The notes under the pieces are model-generated. The model was not told where the DNA came from. It did not search any database and saw nothing but the letters and a program-made list of their open reading frames with translations. 64,000 nt of DNA from Streptococcus equinus (GTDB lineage: Bacteria; Bacillota; Bacilli; Lactobacillales; Streptococcaceae), in NCBI RefSeq assembly GCF_900101445.1, contig NZ_FNKE01000001.1, forward strand, positions 62,001 through 126,000, read 5' to 3'. Shown here in pieces: positions 24,430 through 33,506 of this stretch; position 1 is the first letter of the stretch, and the number at the start of each line of letters is the position of its first letter. A program made the translations under genes and the position numbers.

Positions 24430-26313
24430 ATGTCACATAAACATAAAAAGAAGCTCGCTCGCATCTTGCTAGCAGCGCTAGTTTTTCTTATCGTTTTCCT
24501 TGTGGTTCGCTTGAACCATCTTGGTTTAGTCGCTCAAGCTTTCTTATATGCCATTCCATTTTTAATGGCTGGCTATGACGTTTTGAAAAAAGCCTTGGTA
24601 AAAATAAGTCAAGGGAAAGTCTTTAGTGAACATTTTTTGATGTCACTAGCGACACTTGGAGCATTTGCTCTTAGTTTTATGACTGGTGAGGCTGAATTTG
24701 CCGAAGCTGTATTTGTAATGATTTTCTACCAAGTTGGTGAATTCTTTGAGCATATTGCTGAAGGTAGCAGTGAAAAATCAATTTCAGAACTACTAGATTT
24801 GCGACCAAATCTTGTTCATTTGGAAGAAGGTGGTCAAACAGTTGATGTTGATCCGAAAACCTTGCAAGAAGGTCAGGTGATTGTGATCCAACCTGGGGAG
24901 AAGGTTGCGATTGATGGTATCTTGGTTTCTGGTGAGTCTTCGGTTGATACAGCAGCTTTGACAGGAGAAAGTTTACCGCAAAGTGTTCAGGTTGGTGACC
25001 AAGTTCTCTCAGGGATGATTAACATGACTGGTGTGATTCGTGTTAAAGTTTTGCATCGTGTTGAAGATTCTACTTTGAGTAAGATTTTAGATTTGCTTGA
25101 AAATTCAACAGCTAATAAATCAAAGAGCGAACGTTTTATGACTAAGTTTGCAGAAGTTTACACGCCAACGGTAGTTATTGCTGCTTTGATTTTAGCTTTC
25201 TTACCGCCAGTATTTTCAGGTGATTTTGTAGGGAACTTTCCAGAGTGGCTGAGCCGTGCGCTTACTTTCCTTGTTATTTCTTGTCCATGTGCTTTGGTCA
25301 TTTCTATTCCGCTTAGCTTTTTTGGCGGTTTGGGAGCAAGCTCAAAAGCTGGTGTTCTCATTAAAGGCTCAAACTATCTTGAAAGTTTAGCTTCACTTGA
25401 AACGTTGCTTTTTGATAAAACAGGGACTTTGACAGAAGGTGTTTTTGAGGTAACGGCTCTTCATTCAGATGATATTAAGAAAGAGCATTTACTACATTTA
25501 GCTAGTCACGTAGAACGTTTTTCAAGTCATCCAATTGCTCAATCACTTCGTGAAGCTTATGAAAAAGAAGCAGATGATTGTTCGATTACAGATGTGACTG
25601 AAAAATCTGGTTACGGTATTAGTGCTAAGGTAAACGGTCATGATGTAGCTGTCGGAAATACTAAATTTATGGATAGCTTAGGAGCTAAATGGAAATCTTG
25701 CCATAAAGTCGGAACGATTGTTCATGTGGCTATTGATGGTGCTTATGCTGGTCATATTGTTATTTCAGATTGCATTAAATCAGATACCAAGGAAGCTCTA
25801 GAACAACTTAAAAAAGCTGGTGTGAAAAATCTTGTCATGTTAACAGGAGACCGTCATGAAGTAGCTGAAAAAATTGCTGATGACTTGTCAATGACAGATT
25901 ACAAAGCGGAGCTATTGCCAGCTGATAAGGTCAGTGAACTGGAAGGTTATTTGGCGAAAAAATCTCCTCGTGCTACAGTTGGATTTGTTGGTGATGGGAT
26001 TAATGATGCTCCTGTACTAGCTAGAGCTGATGTCGGTATCGCGATGGGCGGACTTGGTAGTGATGTTGCTATTGAAGCAGCAGATGTTGTTGTCATGAAT
26101 GACCGTTTGTCAAAAATTGCGCAGGCTATCAAGATTGCACGCCAGACAATCATTATTGCTAGAGAAAACATTATTTTCTCAATCGGTATCAAAGTTTTAG
26201 TCTTGATACTCGCTAGTCTAGGCTTAGCTAATATGTGGTTAGCCATCTTTGCCGACGTTGGTGTTACAGTACTTGCGACCTTAAATGCCATGCGAACAAT
26301 GAAATTGACATAG
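24430..26313 (+). CDS. Heavy-metal P1B-type ATPase (zinc/cadmium exporter type)
   Basis: 627 residues. Metal-export pump with the actuator TGES (178-181), metal-site CPC (285-287), phosphorylation motif DKTGT (329-333), GDGIND in the hinge, a membrane Lys in IGIKVLVL and the DVGVTVLATLNAMR segment near the C-terminus. The CPC, Lys and DxG set points to the P1B-2 (Zn/Cd/Pb) subtype. It lacks any N-terminal CXXC metal-binding domain and instead starts with a short His/Lys-rich MSHKHKKK. The start is 2 nt after the repressor stop, with an AGGA site. The 3' end contains a consensus promoter running onward. Confidence 0.9.
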   Translation: MSHKHKKKLARILLAALVFLIVFLVVRLNHLGLVAQAFLYAIPFLMAGYDVLKKALVKISQGKVFSEHFLMSLATLGAFALSFMTGEAEFAEAVFVMIFYQVGEFFEHIAEGSSEKSISELLDLRPNLVHLEEGGQTVDVDPKTLQEGQVIVIQPGEKVAIDGILVSGESSVDTAALTGESLPQSVQVGDQVLSGMINMTGVIRVKVLHRVEDSTLSKILDLLENSTANKSKSERFMTKFAEVYTPTVVIAALILAFLPPVFSGDFVGNFPEWLSRALTFLVISCPCALVISIPLSFFGGLGASSKAGVLIKGSNYLESLASLETLLFDKTGTLTEGVFEVTALHSDDIKKEHLLHLASHVERFSSHPIAQSLREAYEKEADDCSITDVTEKSGYGISAKVNGHDVAVGNTKFMDSLGAKWKSCHKVGTIVHVAIDGAYAGHIVISDCIKSDTKEALEQLKKAGVKNLVMLTGDRHEVAEKIADDLSMTDYKAELLPADKVSELEGYLAKKSPRATVGFVGDGINDAPVLARADVGIAMGGLGSDVAIEAADVVVMNDRLSKIAQAIKIARQTIIIARENIIFSIGIKVLVLILASLGLANMWLAIFADVGVTVLATLNAMRTMKLT

Positions 26314-26333
26314 AAAATTTTTTGAACTATAAT
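26305..26333 (+). promoter_or_regulatory. Perfect consensus promoter overlapping the exporter stop codon
   Basis: TTGACA (26305-26310), 17 nt, TATAAT (26328-26333). Full match to the sigma-A consensus. The next gene starts 350 nt later, beyond a terminator, so its product is probably a non-coding RNA. Confidence 0.8.
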
Positions 26334-26339
26334 AGCCTT

Positions 26340-26447
26340 AATCATATAGAAAGCTACCATTTTCGTTAGAAAGTGGGGTGGTGTGACCGCTTTTGAATCT
26401 CTCTCTTTGAGAATCAATTGCTGGTCATGCCATTTTTTATTTTGGAA
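26340..26447 (+). ncRNA. Candidate small RNA of about 105 nt
   Basis: Predicted from a consensus promoter ending at 26333 and a terminator-like fold ending near 26447. Two hairpins: CCATTTTC / GAAAGTGG with loop GTTA (near 26358-26377), then a long stem TGGTGTGACC / GGTCATGCCA enclosing an inner GAATCTC / GAGAATC, followed by TTTTTTATTTT. It contains no ORF with a ribosome site. I do not recognise it as SRP RNA, 6S, tmRNA, RNase P or a csRNA. It could alternatively be the 3' UTR terminator of the exporter operon with a fortuitous promoter. Confidence 0.5.
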
Positions 26448-26685
26448 AAAATGCGAGTAAACGGTTGGTAAAGGCAGACTCTTTTACAGAAAATTAGCAA
26501 TTATACTAGCTTTTTTAGAGCTTTTTGGGTAGAATAGTAAGAGTAAACGACTTTTGTCGTAATAATAATTGGTTAAAATGCTGAGCCAAAAATAGTTTAA
26601 TGATTTGCCATCTTGGTAAGGGTTAAGATCTATTTTTCGCTGTGTATTTATAGCCTTTGGACTATTTTAAAGGAGACTTTATCTA
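26448..26685. other. Long leader region upstream of gpmA
   Basis: No ORF. AT-rich with several -10-like sequences (TAGAAT near 26530, TAAAAT near 26575). The gpmA promoter probably lies here, but I cannot choose one. Confidence 0.4.
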
Positions 26686-27378
26686 ATGGTAAAATTAGTG
26701 TTTGCACGTCACGGGCAATCTGAATGGAACAAAGCTAACCTTTTCACTGGTTGGGCTGACGTTGACCTTACAGAAGAAGGTACTAAACAAGCTACTGAAG
26801 CTGGTAAATTGATCAAAGAAGCAGGAATCGAATTCGATGTTGCTTTCACTTCAGTTCTTAAACGTGCTATCAAAACAACTAACCTTGCTCTTGAAGCTTC
26901 TGACCAACTTTGGGTTCCAGTTGAAAAATCATGGCGCTTGAACGAACGTCACTACGGTGGTTTGACTGGTCAAAACAAAGCTGAAGCTGCTGAAAAATGG
27001 GGTGACGAACAAGTTCACATCTGGCGTCGTTCATACGATGTATTGCCACCAGCTATGGCTAAAGACGACCAATACTCAGCACACACTGACCGTCGTTACG
27101 CTAACCTTGATGACAAAGTTGTTCCAGATGCAGAAAACTTGAAAGTTACTTTGGAACGCGCTCTTCCATTCTGGGAAGATAAAATCGCTCCAGCTCTTAA
27201 AGATGGTAAAAACGTCTTTGTAGGTGCTCACGGTAACTCAATCCGCGCTCTTGTAAAACACATCAAACAATTGTCAGATGACGAAATTATGGATGTTGAA
27301 ATCCCTAACTTCCCACCACTTGTATTCGAATTTGACGAAAAATTGAACGTTACTGACGAATACTTCTTGGGTAAATAA
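26686..27378 (+). CDS. gpmA: 2,3-bisphosphoglycerate-dependent phosphoglycerate mutase
   Basis: Glycolytic enzyme interconverting 3- and 2-phosphoglycerate. The phosphohistidine motif [10 protein letters not shown] is at residues 5-14 and the second His lies in [21 protein letters not shown] and HTDRRY are typical of dPGM. 230 residues. Heavily biased codons indicate high expression. Strong AAGGAGA site; own terminator. Confidence 0.97.
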   Translation: MVKLVFARHGQSEWNKANLFTGWADVDLTEEGTKQATEAGKLIKEAGIEFDVAFTSVLKRAIKTTNLALEASDQLWVPVEKSWRLNERHYGGLTGQNKAEAAEKWGDEQVHIWRRSYDVLPPAMAKDDQYSAHTDRRYANLDDKVVPDAENLKVTLERALPFWEDKIAPALKDGKNVFVGAHGNSIRALVKHIKQLSDDEIMDVEIPNFPPLVFEFDEKLNVTDEYFLGK

Positions 27379-27416
27379 TCTGATAAGAGATTATAGGGCG
27401 TAAAACCCTTGATATA

Positions 27417-27452
27417 AAAGCATTCTAGGCTAGTTTCTAGGGTGCTTTTTTT
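27417..27452 (+). terminator. gpmA terminator
   Basis: AAAAGCATTCTAG / CTAGGGTGCTTTT with an 8-nt loop and a T-tail. Confidence 0.82.
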
Positions 27453-27553
27453 GAATTTGTTACCCTTTTTGTTATCAGTTCGGAGAAATTCTGTTTTCGC
27501 TTAATTTGTGGTATGATTAGTAGTAAGTATTATATTTTGTAAAGGGGGCTTTT

Positions 27554-28075
27554 ATGAAAGCAGCAGAACGCCGTCAAAAAATTATTGATATTTTGAGTCA
27601 GACGCAAGTTCCCATTTCAGCGAGTGTTTTAGCAGGTCAACTTGGTGTGAGTCGCCAAATTATCGTAGGAGATGTGGCTTTGTTGAGAGCAGCCAATCAT
27701 GATGTGATTTCTACGCCACGAGGTTATGTCTTGTCTCAGGCACTTTATTCTCACCAATTTATCGGGAAAATTGCTTGTCAACACGGTCCAGAACATACTA
27801 AAGAGGAACTGGAGAGTGTCATCTCAAAAGGTGGCATTATGGTTGATGTAGAAGTTGAACATCCTATTTACGGGATGCTGACAGCACCACTTAATATTAA
27901 AAGTCAGGAAGATATTGATAACTTTATGGAGAAGGTTGAACATTCAAATGCCACACTCCTTTCATCTTTAACAGATGGTATCCATACACATACCCTGTCT
28001 TGTCATTCAAAAGATGAATTTGAAGAAATCAAATCTGACTTGTCTGATAAGGGCTTGCTTTTGAAATCAAATTAA
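27554..28075 (+). CDS. niaR: Niacin-responsive repressor NiaR
   Basis: 173 residues: an N-terminal HTH (about 5-60, SASVLAGQLGVSRQIIVGDVALLR) and a C-terminal 3H domain named for three conserved His (seen around HQF, HPIYGM and HTHTLSCH), which binds a metal and nicotinic acid. It represses NAD-precursor uptake genes. The gene directly downstream is niaX and has an operator-like palindrome over its promoter. SD AAAGGGGG. Confidence 0.92.
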   Translation: MKAAERRQKIIDILSQTQVPISASVLAGQLGVSRQIIVGDVALLRAANHDVISTPRGYVLSQALYSHQFIGKIACQHGPEHTKEELESVISKGGIMVDVEVEHPIYGMLTAPLNIKSQEDIDNFMEKVEHSNATLLSSLTDGIHTHTLSCHSKDEFEEIKSDLSDKGLLLKSN

Positions 28076-28082
28076 AATAGCT

Positions 28083-28102
28083 ACAGGTGTCTTGACACCT
28101 GT
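28083..28102. promoter_or_regulatory. NiaR operator over the niaX promoter
   Basis: Perfect palindrome ACAGGTGTCTTGACACCTGT; its right half contains the -35 TTGACA. It agrees with the NiaR site as I recall it from S. pneumoniae (core RGTGTMTWKACASS). Because Ts follow, it could also fold as a niaR terminator. Confidence 0.8.
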
Positions 28103-28120
28103 TCTTTTTTTCTTTATAAT
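28092..28120 (+). promoter_or_regulatory. niaX promoter (perfect consensus)
   Basis: TTGACA (28092-28097), 17 nt, TATAAT (28115-28120). The -35 is buried in the NiaR palindrome, giving simple repression when niacin is plentiful. Confidence 0.88.
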
Positions 28121-28192
28121 AGGCAAGGTCAGTTAGCTACTTTCAAAAAAACGTGTGTATTGCCTGTTAGTTAATTGATTAAAGCTATCGTC

Positions 28193-28226
28193 ATACCTGA
28201 GTGATAATTGGGGATCATTCAGGTAT
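28193..28226 (+). promoter_or_regulatory. 13-bp hairpin in the niaX leader
   Basis: ATACCTGAGTGAT / ATCATTCAGGTAT (one G-U) with loop AATTGGGG, centred about 45 nt before the start codon in a 125-nt leader. It has no T-tail. It might be a second control element; the family is not recognised. Confidence 0.5.
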
Positions 28227-28251
28227 TATCATATATAAAAGGAGTTGTCAT

Positions 28252-28800
28252 ATGAGACGTCATCAAACTAAGTCTCTTGCTTTTACAGCTATTTTAGTTG
28301 CCTTTGGAATTTTAATTCCTATGGTTATGCCGGTTAAGGTTGTCATCGGTCCAGCTTCATTTACACTAGCTAGTCACGTGCCAGTCTTTATGGCTATGTT
28401 CATTTCACCACAAGTGGCTGTTTTAGTTGCTTTGGGAACAAGTCTTGGATTCTTGTTAGCAGGTTTTCCAATTGTCATCGTTTTGCGAGCTGTATCGCAT
28501 TTGTTATTTGCAGTCGTTGGTGCTGTCATGATTAAAAAACGTCCATCACTGCTTGAAAAACCAGTTTTGACATTTGGATTAGCTATTTTCTTAAATATTT
28601 TGCATGGTTTAGCAGAATTCATTGTTGTTCTTGCTTTAACAGCTGGTGCACATACAGGAGCAGCTTATATTTGGTCTTTGGTAGGCTTGATTGGACTAGG
28701 TTCTCTTGTTCATGGAACAATTGATTTTTACATTGCGTATTTCCTTTGGAAATTCTTACGTGATAAAGTTGGCGTTGATTTTTCAGTTGATGCTAAATAG
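28252..28800 (+). CDS. niaX: Predicted niacin ECF transporter substrate-binding subunit NiaX
   Basis: 182 residues with about six transmembrane segments, starting at ATG 28252 behind AAAGGAG. A frame starting 51 nt earlier begins inside the leader hairpin. As an S-component it would bind nicotinic acid and rely on the shared EcfAA'T module encoded elsewhere. The motif SLAFTAILVAFGILIPM near the N-terminus is the S-component contact helix. The identification rests on family pattern plus position after niaR and the palindrome. Confidence 0.87.
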   Translation: MRRHQTKSLAFTAILVAFGILIPMVMPVKVVIGPASFTLASHVPVFMAMFISPQVAVLVALGTSLGFLLAGFPIVIVLRAVSHLLFAVVGAVMIKKRPSLLEKPVLTFGLAIFLNILHGLAEFIVVLALTAGAHTGAAYIWSLVGLIGLGSLVHGTIDFYIAYFLWKFLRDKVGVDFSVDAK

Positions 28801-28803
28801 AGT

Positions 28804-28831
28804 AAAAGGAGTGTTAAATCGCTCCTTTTTT
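28804..28831 (+). terminator. niaX terminator
   Basis: AAAAGGAG / CTCCTTTT arms around a 10-nt segment, then Ts. Confidence 0.8.
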
Positions 28832-28953
28832 GGTGTGCTTTTTTTCTTGAAAAGTGGGGATGTAAAAAAGTGAAAAGTTTTACATTTTGTGTCACTCTCT
28901 TTTAAGTAAATTGTGATAAAATATAAAACGAAGCTTTTAATTGTGAGGAAAGA

Positions 28954-31035
28954 ATGTCAGTTAAGAAGAGATTGAGCAAAATCAAAATTGCCAAAAAAAC
29001 AACTAGTATCACAAAACGTATTTATTTGATTTTTGCAGTCATTGTCGTCTTATTTTCAATTATTATTTTAAGATTGGCACAGATGCAAATTTTAAACAAA
29101 TCTTTTTACGATGATAAGTTAAATTCATCAACAACTTACAAAGTAACGTCATCGAGTCCACGTGGTCAGATTTTTGATGCCGCAGGAAATTTATTAGTAT
29201 CAAACAATGTAAAACAAGTCGTTGCTTTCACACGTAGTAATACCATCACTGCTGAGGAAATGAAAAACTTGGCAAAAACGCTATCGACCTTGGTTGATTT
29301 TACAGAAACAAATGTTACAACGCGTCAGAAAAAAGATTATTATTTAGCTGATTCAGACACTTATGCAAAAGTCGTTAAGAGTCTTCCAAATAATCAAAAA
29401 TATGATAATTACGGTAATAACTTAACAGAATCTAAGGTTTATGCCAATGCTGTTAAGGCTGTAACTGATGATGAGATTAATTATTCAGAAGACGAATTGA
29501 AGTTGGTGTACATTTTCAGTCAGATGAATGCTGCCTCGACTTTCAGTACAGTTAATTTGACAACTGGTGATTTGACAGATGAGCAAATTGCTTATATCAC
29601 AGCTAACCGTTCTAAATTATCAGGCATTTCTATTGCAACTGATTGGGATCGTCAAACATCAACAGGTTCTCTATCAACCCTTATTGGTACAGTTTCTTCA
29701 AAACAATCAGGTTTGCCAGCCGAAGAAGCAGAAGAGTATCTAGCAAAAGGTTATTCAATGAATGACCGTGTCGGAACATCTTATCTTGAAAAAGCTTATG
29801 AAGATGATTTGCAAGGCACACACACAGTCCGTGAAATCACTACAGATAAGAATGGTAATGTTGTTTCAGACGATGTTACTAGCGAAGGTAAAGCTGGTAA
29901 AAATTTGAAGTTGACTGTCAACTCTGATTTCCAATCAGGTGTTGAAAATATTTTGAATCAATACTATGGAGCCTCAATTGCTGCTGGATTTGCCACTTAT
30001 TCTGAAGGAGCTTATGCGGTGGCTTTGAATCCGAAGACCGGTGCTATTTTAGCCATGGCTGGTTTGTCGCATGACACTGGTTCATCAACAACAACTCTAG
30101 ACGCTCTTGGAACAATTAATGACCTCTTTGTTCCAGGGTCAGTTGTCAAAGCTGCAACCATTAGTTCAGGTTGGGAAAACAATGCCATTTCTGGTAACCA
30201 AGTCATTGCCGACCAGTCAATCAACCTTGCGGGTTCTCCAGCTATTAAATCATGGTTCACAGGTAGTGGCGCAACGAATATCACAGCTGTTCAAGCCCTT
30301 GAGTATTCTTCAAATACTTACATGGTTCAAGTAGCTCTTAAGATGATGGGACAAGAATATTATTCTGGAATGGCACTTGCCACAACTGGAACAAAAGAAG
30401 CTATGGAAGAACTTCGTGCTACTTATGCCGAATATGGATTAGGAACAAGCACTGGAATGGATTTGCCAGAAACAACGACTGGTTACCTCTCAGAAGATTA
30501 CAGTCCTGGTAATGTCTTGACAGAAGCTTTCGGTCAGTACGATTCTTACACACCGATGCAACTTGCTCAGTACGCTGCAACAGTCGCAAATGGTGGTAAC
30601 CGTGTTGCTCCACACATTGTCGATAGTGTTTATGATAATGATGGCACAACAGGACTTGGAAACTTGTCTAAAACGATTGATACTAATGTTTTAAACAAAG
30701 TTAACATTTCAAATGATGAAATGGCTCTTCTTCAACAAGGGTTCTATCAAGTGGTTAACAGTACAAGTGGTTATGCTACTGGTACCCACATGCGTGGAAA
30801 TGTCACTATCGCTGGTAAAACAGGTACTGCCGAAACTTATGCTATTGACGCCAATGGTAATGCAGTGACAACAGTTAACTTGAGTGTTCTTGCTTACGAT
30901 TACTCAAAAAATGATGATTCTAAAATTGCGGTTGCGGTTATCATCCCTCACTTGACAAGTGATGATAATCACCCTAACCAATTAATTGCGCGTGACATTA
31001 TTAACTTGTACATGTCAACATACGCTAATAAATAA
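28954..31035 (+). CDS. pbp2B: Penicillin-binding protein 2B (class B transpeptidase)
   Basis: Septal/peripheral peptidoglycan transpeptidase. 693 residues: a short cytoplasmic tail, a transmembrane helix (about 22-45), a pedestal domain, then the transpeptidase with SVVK (396-399), SSN (452-454) and KTGT (622-625). These are the three active-site motifs in their standard order. Position directly before recR and ddl-murF matches the streptococcal pbp2b locus. A hairpin without a T-tail (31047-31068) lies in the gap to recR, so the two are probably co-transcribed. Confidence 0.94.
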   Translation: MSVKKRLSKIKIAKKTTSITKRIYLIFAVIVVLFSIIILRLAQMQILNKSFYDDKLNSSTTYKVTSSSPRGQIFDAAGNLLVSNNVKQVVAFTRSNTITAEEMKNLAKTLSTLVDFTETNVTTRQKKDYYLADSDTYAKVVKSLPNNQKYDNYGNNLTESKVYANAVKAVTDDEINYSEDELKLVYIFSQMNAASTFSTVNLTTGDLTDEQIAYITANRSKLSGISIATDWDRQTSTGSLSTLIGTVSSKQSGLPAEEAEEYLAKGYSMNDRVGTSYLEKAYEDDLQGTHTVREITTDKNGNVVSDDVTSEGKAGKNLKLTVNSDFQSGVENILNQYYGASIAAGFATYSEGAYAVALNPKTGAILAMAGLSHDTGSSTTTLDALGTINDLFVPGSVVKAATISSGWENNAISGNQVIADQSINLAGSPAIKSWFTGSGATNITAVQALEYSSNTYMVQVALKMMGQEYYSGMALATTGTKEAMEELRATYAEYGLGTSTGMDLPETTTGYLSEDYSPGNVLTEAFGQYDSYTPMQLAQYAATVANGGNRVAPHIVDSVYDNDGTTGLGNLSKTIDTNVLNKVNISNDEMALLQQGFYQVVNSTSGYATGTHMRGNVTIAGKTGTAETYAIDANGNAVTTVNLSVLAYDYSKNDDSKIAVAVIIPHLTSDDNHPNQLIARDIINLYMSTYANK

Positions 31036-31094
31036 AAGAAAATTTCGAGTCGGCGAAGGTCGGCTCGTGACTTTATCAGAAGAAAGGAGAAAAA

Positions 31095-31691
31095 ATGCTT
31101 TATCCAACACCGATTGCAAAGCTAATTGATAGTTTTACAAAGTTACCAGGAATCGGGATTAAAACGGCGACGCGTTTGGCCTTTTACACGATTGGTATGT
31201 CTGATGAAGACGTGAATGAATTTGCTAAAAACTTGTTGGCTGCAAAACGAGAATTAACTTATTGTTCAGTGTGCGGGAATTTGACTGATGAAGATCCTTG
31301 CCAAATTTGTAATGATCAGACACGTGATCGTTCAGTGATTTTGGTGGTTGAGGATTCAAAAGATGTCTCAGCTATGGAAAAAATCCAAGAATATCACGGA
31401 CTTTATCATGTCTTACACGGGCTTATTTCACCGATGAATGGTGTCGGTCCTGATGATATTAATTTGAAGTCATTGATTACACGTTTGATGGATAGTGAGG
31501 TTAGTGAGGTTATTATTGCAACCAACGCCACCGCAGATGGTGAAGCAACATCTATGTATATCTCACGTGTCCTAAAACCTGCAGGAATCAAAGTAACACG
31601 CTTGGCGCGTGGATTAGCGGTAGGTTCAGATATCGAATATGCCGATGAAGTTACCCTACTTCGTGCCATCGAAAACCGAACAGAATTGTAG
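31095..31691 (+). CDS. recR: Recombination mediator RecR
   Basis: 198 residues. The N-terminal helix-hairpin-helix ([14 protein letters not shown], 18-31) is followed by a four-Cys zinc finger ([16 protein letters not shown]), a Toprim domain with [12 protein letters not shown] and a C-terminal Walker-like segment. It acts with RecO/RecF to load RecA at gaps. Strong AAAGGAG site. Confidence 0.96.
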   Translation: MLYPTPIAKLIDSFTKLPGIGIKTATRLAFYTIGMSDEDVNEFAKNLLAAKRELTYCSVCGNLTDEDPCQICNDQTRDRSVILVVEDSKDVSAMEKIQEYHGLYHVLHGLISPMNGVGPDDINLKSLITRLMDSEVSEVIIATNATADGEATSMYISRVLKPAGIKVTRLARGLAVGSDIEYADEVTLLRAIENRTEL

Positions 31692-31699
31692 GATACGAG

Positions 31700-31724
31700 A
31701 AAAGCAGCGAAATGCTGCTTTTTT
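31700..31724 (+). terminator. recR terminator
   Basis: AAAAGCAGC / GCTGCTTTT with a 5-nt loop and Ts. Confidence 0.85.
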
Positions 31725-31732
31725 GCTTGTCA

Positions 31733-31761
31733 TTGAACTTATTGGATAGTAGTTATACAAT
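31733..31761 (+). promoter_or_regulatory. Promoter of the NTF2-like gene
   Basis: TTGAAC (31733-31738), 17 nt, TACAAT (31756-31761). Confidence 0.7.
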
Positions 31762-31796
31762 AAAGTAAAACAATCAATACAATTGGAGCGTACTTT

Positions 31797-32159
31797 ATGA
31801 AAGAGATTATAATGGCATATTTTCAGTCTTGGCTAGATAATGATGCTGAGGTACTTAAAGATGTTTTTGCAGAACAAGCGGTGTATTCTGAAAGTTATGG
31901 ACCAGAGTATCATGGGTTATCACAGATTATAACTTGGTTTGAAAATTGGAATAATAAAGGAAAAGTTTTGGAGTGGACAATAAAACGTATTATTGAAAAT
32001 GATAAATCAATAGTAGTTGAGTGGTATTTTAAATGTTGTTATGAAGGAGGTATAGATAATTTTGATGGTGTAACCATAGCAGATTTTGATGAAGATAAAA
32101 AGATTATCAAACTTTCGGAGTTTCAATCAAAAACTGAACATTATTTTCCTTATGACTAA
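31797..32159 (+). CDS. NTF2-like / SnoaL-type small protein
   Basis: 120 residues with the cone-shaped NTF2-like pattern: an N-terminal helix with a conserved Trp and Asp (YFQSWLDNDAEVLKDVFAEQAVY), then YHGLSQIITWFENW and a beta-sheet half ending in ADFDEDKKIIKLSEFQ. Family members are varied (isomerases, hydrolases, binding proteins), so no function can be assigned. It has its own promoter and a TTGGAG site. It lies between recR and ddl, a pair often adjacent in streptococci, so it may be an insertion. Confidence 0.7.
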   Translation: MKEIIMAYFQSWLDNDAEVLKDVFAEQAVYSESYGPEYHGLSQIITWFENWNNKGKVLEWTIKRIIENDKSIVVEWYFKCCYEGGIDNFDGVTIADFDEDKKIIKLSEFQSKTEHYFPYD

Positions 32160-32213
32160 AAAATTTCTTTCTTTTCTTTGTCATCTTTTCTTCCATCTAA
32201 TGCCCAATCTTGT

Positions 32214-32242
32214 TTGAAAGGCGGCTTCTTTTGTGGTATGAT
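32214..32242 (+). promoter_or_regulatory. ddl promoter
   Basis: TTGAAA (32214-32219), 17 nt, TATGAT (32237-32242), leaving a leader of about 130 nt. Confidence 0.7.
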
Positions 32243-32381
32243 AATTAGGAAATTGTAATAGAAAAGGAATTGAACTTGAACTGAGATTTTGCTTATTTTG
32301 TGAGGCTTCTTGGTTCGATGAAAAATGTTATTAAGTATATTAAAACTTGGTACCTTTTTTCTGTTCAGGTAATTAAAGTTT

Positions 32382-33428
32382 ATGGCAAAAGAAACGCTTG
32401 TTTTACTTTATGGTGGACGTTCTGCGGAACGTGAAGTATCTGTTTTATCAGCTGAAAGCGTCATGCGTGCGATTAATTATGATAAATTCTTTGTGAAAAC
32501 TTACTTCATCACAAAATCTGGTGATTTTATTAAAACACAAGAATTCTTTAGCAAACCTGCTGATGATGAAAAATTGATGACTAACGACACAGTTGTTGAA
32601 AGTCAAAAAATTAAACCAAGTGATATTTATGAACCTGGCGCAGTAGTATTCCCAGTTCTTCACGGACCAATGGGTGAAGACGGTTCTGTCCAAGGCTTCC
32701 TTGAAGTTCTTAAAATGCCTTATGTTGGAACTAACATTTTGTCATCAAGTGTTGCGATGGATAAAATTTCAACAAAACATGTTCTAGAATCTGCAGGTGT
32801 TCCATTGGTACCTTACGTGACTTACGTTGAAGGTTCTAATCTTGATGAAGCAGTAGCAGAAGTTAATGAAAAATTGACTTATCCAGTCTTTGTTAAACCA
32901 GCTAACATGGGTTCTTCAGTAGGTATTTCAAAAGCTGAAGACGAAGCAGCTCTTCGCACTGCTATTGATTTTGCTCTTAAATATGATAGCCGTATTCTTA
33001 TCGAAACTGGTGTTAACGCTCGAGAAATCGAAGTTGGAATTTTGGGAAATGCTGACGTGAAAACAACGCTTCCTGGTGAAGTTGTTAAAGACGTTGCTTT
33101 CTACGATTACGATGCTAAATACATCGATAACAAGATTACCATGGATATTCCAGCTCATATTGATAGCGACATTATGGAAGAAATGCGTGCTTATGCGACA
33201 ACAGCCTTCCGTGCTATCGGCGGATGCGGTTTGTCACGTTGTGATTTCTTCTTGACAGAAGATGGTCATGTTTACCTTAATGAATTGAACACAATGCCTG
33301 GTTTCACACAATGGTCAATGTATCCACTTCTTTGGGAAAACATGGGACTTGCTTACTCAGATTTGATTGAAAAATTGGTTGAGCTGGCTAAAGAGATGTT
33401 TGAAAAACGCGAAAGCCATTTGATTTAA
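32382..33428 (+). CDS. ddl: D-alanine--D-alanine ligase
   Basis: ATP-grasp enzyme making the D-Ala-D-Ala end of the wall precursor. Visible: [19 protein letters not shown] at the N-terminus, [12 protein letters not shown], the ATP-grasp lid EIEVGILGN and the metal-binding [23 protein letters not shown]. 348 residues. Only a weak SD (AGGT 11 nt upstream) precedes the ATG. A short out-of-frame reading frame beginning at 32319 overlaps the start. It is followed by murF (after folT), which uses its product. Confidence 0.96.
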   Translation: MAKETLVLLYGGRSAEREVSVLSAESVMRAINYDKFFVKTYFITKSGDFIKTQEFFSKPADDEKLMTNDTVVESQKIKPSDIYEPGAVVFPVLHGPMGEDGSVQGFLEVLKMPYVGTNILSSSVAMDKISTKHVLESAGVPLVPYVTYVEGSNLDEAVAEVNEKLTYPVFVKPANMGSSVGISKAEDEAALRTAIDFALKYDSRILIETGVNAREIEVGILGNADVKTTLPGEVVKDVAFYDYDAKYIDNKITMDIPAHIDSDIMEEMRAYATTAFRAIGGCGLSRCDFFLTEDGHVYLNELNTMPGFTQWSMYPLLWENMGLAYSDLIEKLVELAKEMFEKRESHLI

Positions 33429-33433
33429 AAATG

Positions 33434-33457
33434 AAAAGCACCGTTAGGTGCTTTTTT
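33434..33457 (+). terminator. ddl terminator
   Basis: AAAAGCACC-GTTA-GGTGCTTTT plus Ts. Confidence 0.87.
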
Positions 33458-33465
33458 GTTGCAAA

Positions 33466-33503
33466 AAAATACCTCAGAGATGGGATAACTCTCTGAGGTT
33501 TTT
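33466..33503 (-). terminator. folT terminator
   Basis: Minus-strand stem ACCTCAGAGA / TCTCTGAGGT with an interior loop, then a T-run; the + strand copy also has a T-run. Confidence 0.82.
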
Positions 33504-33506
33504 GAT

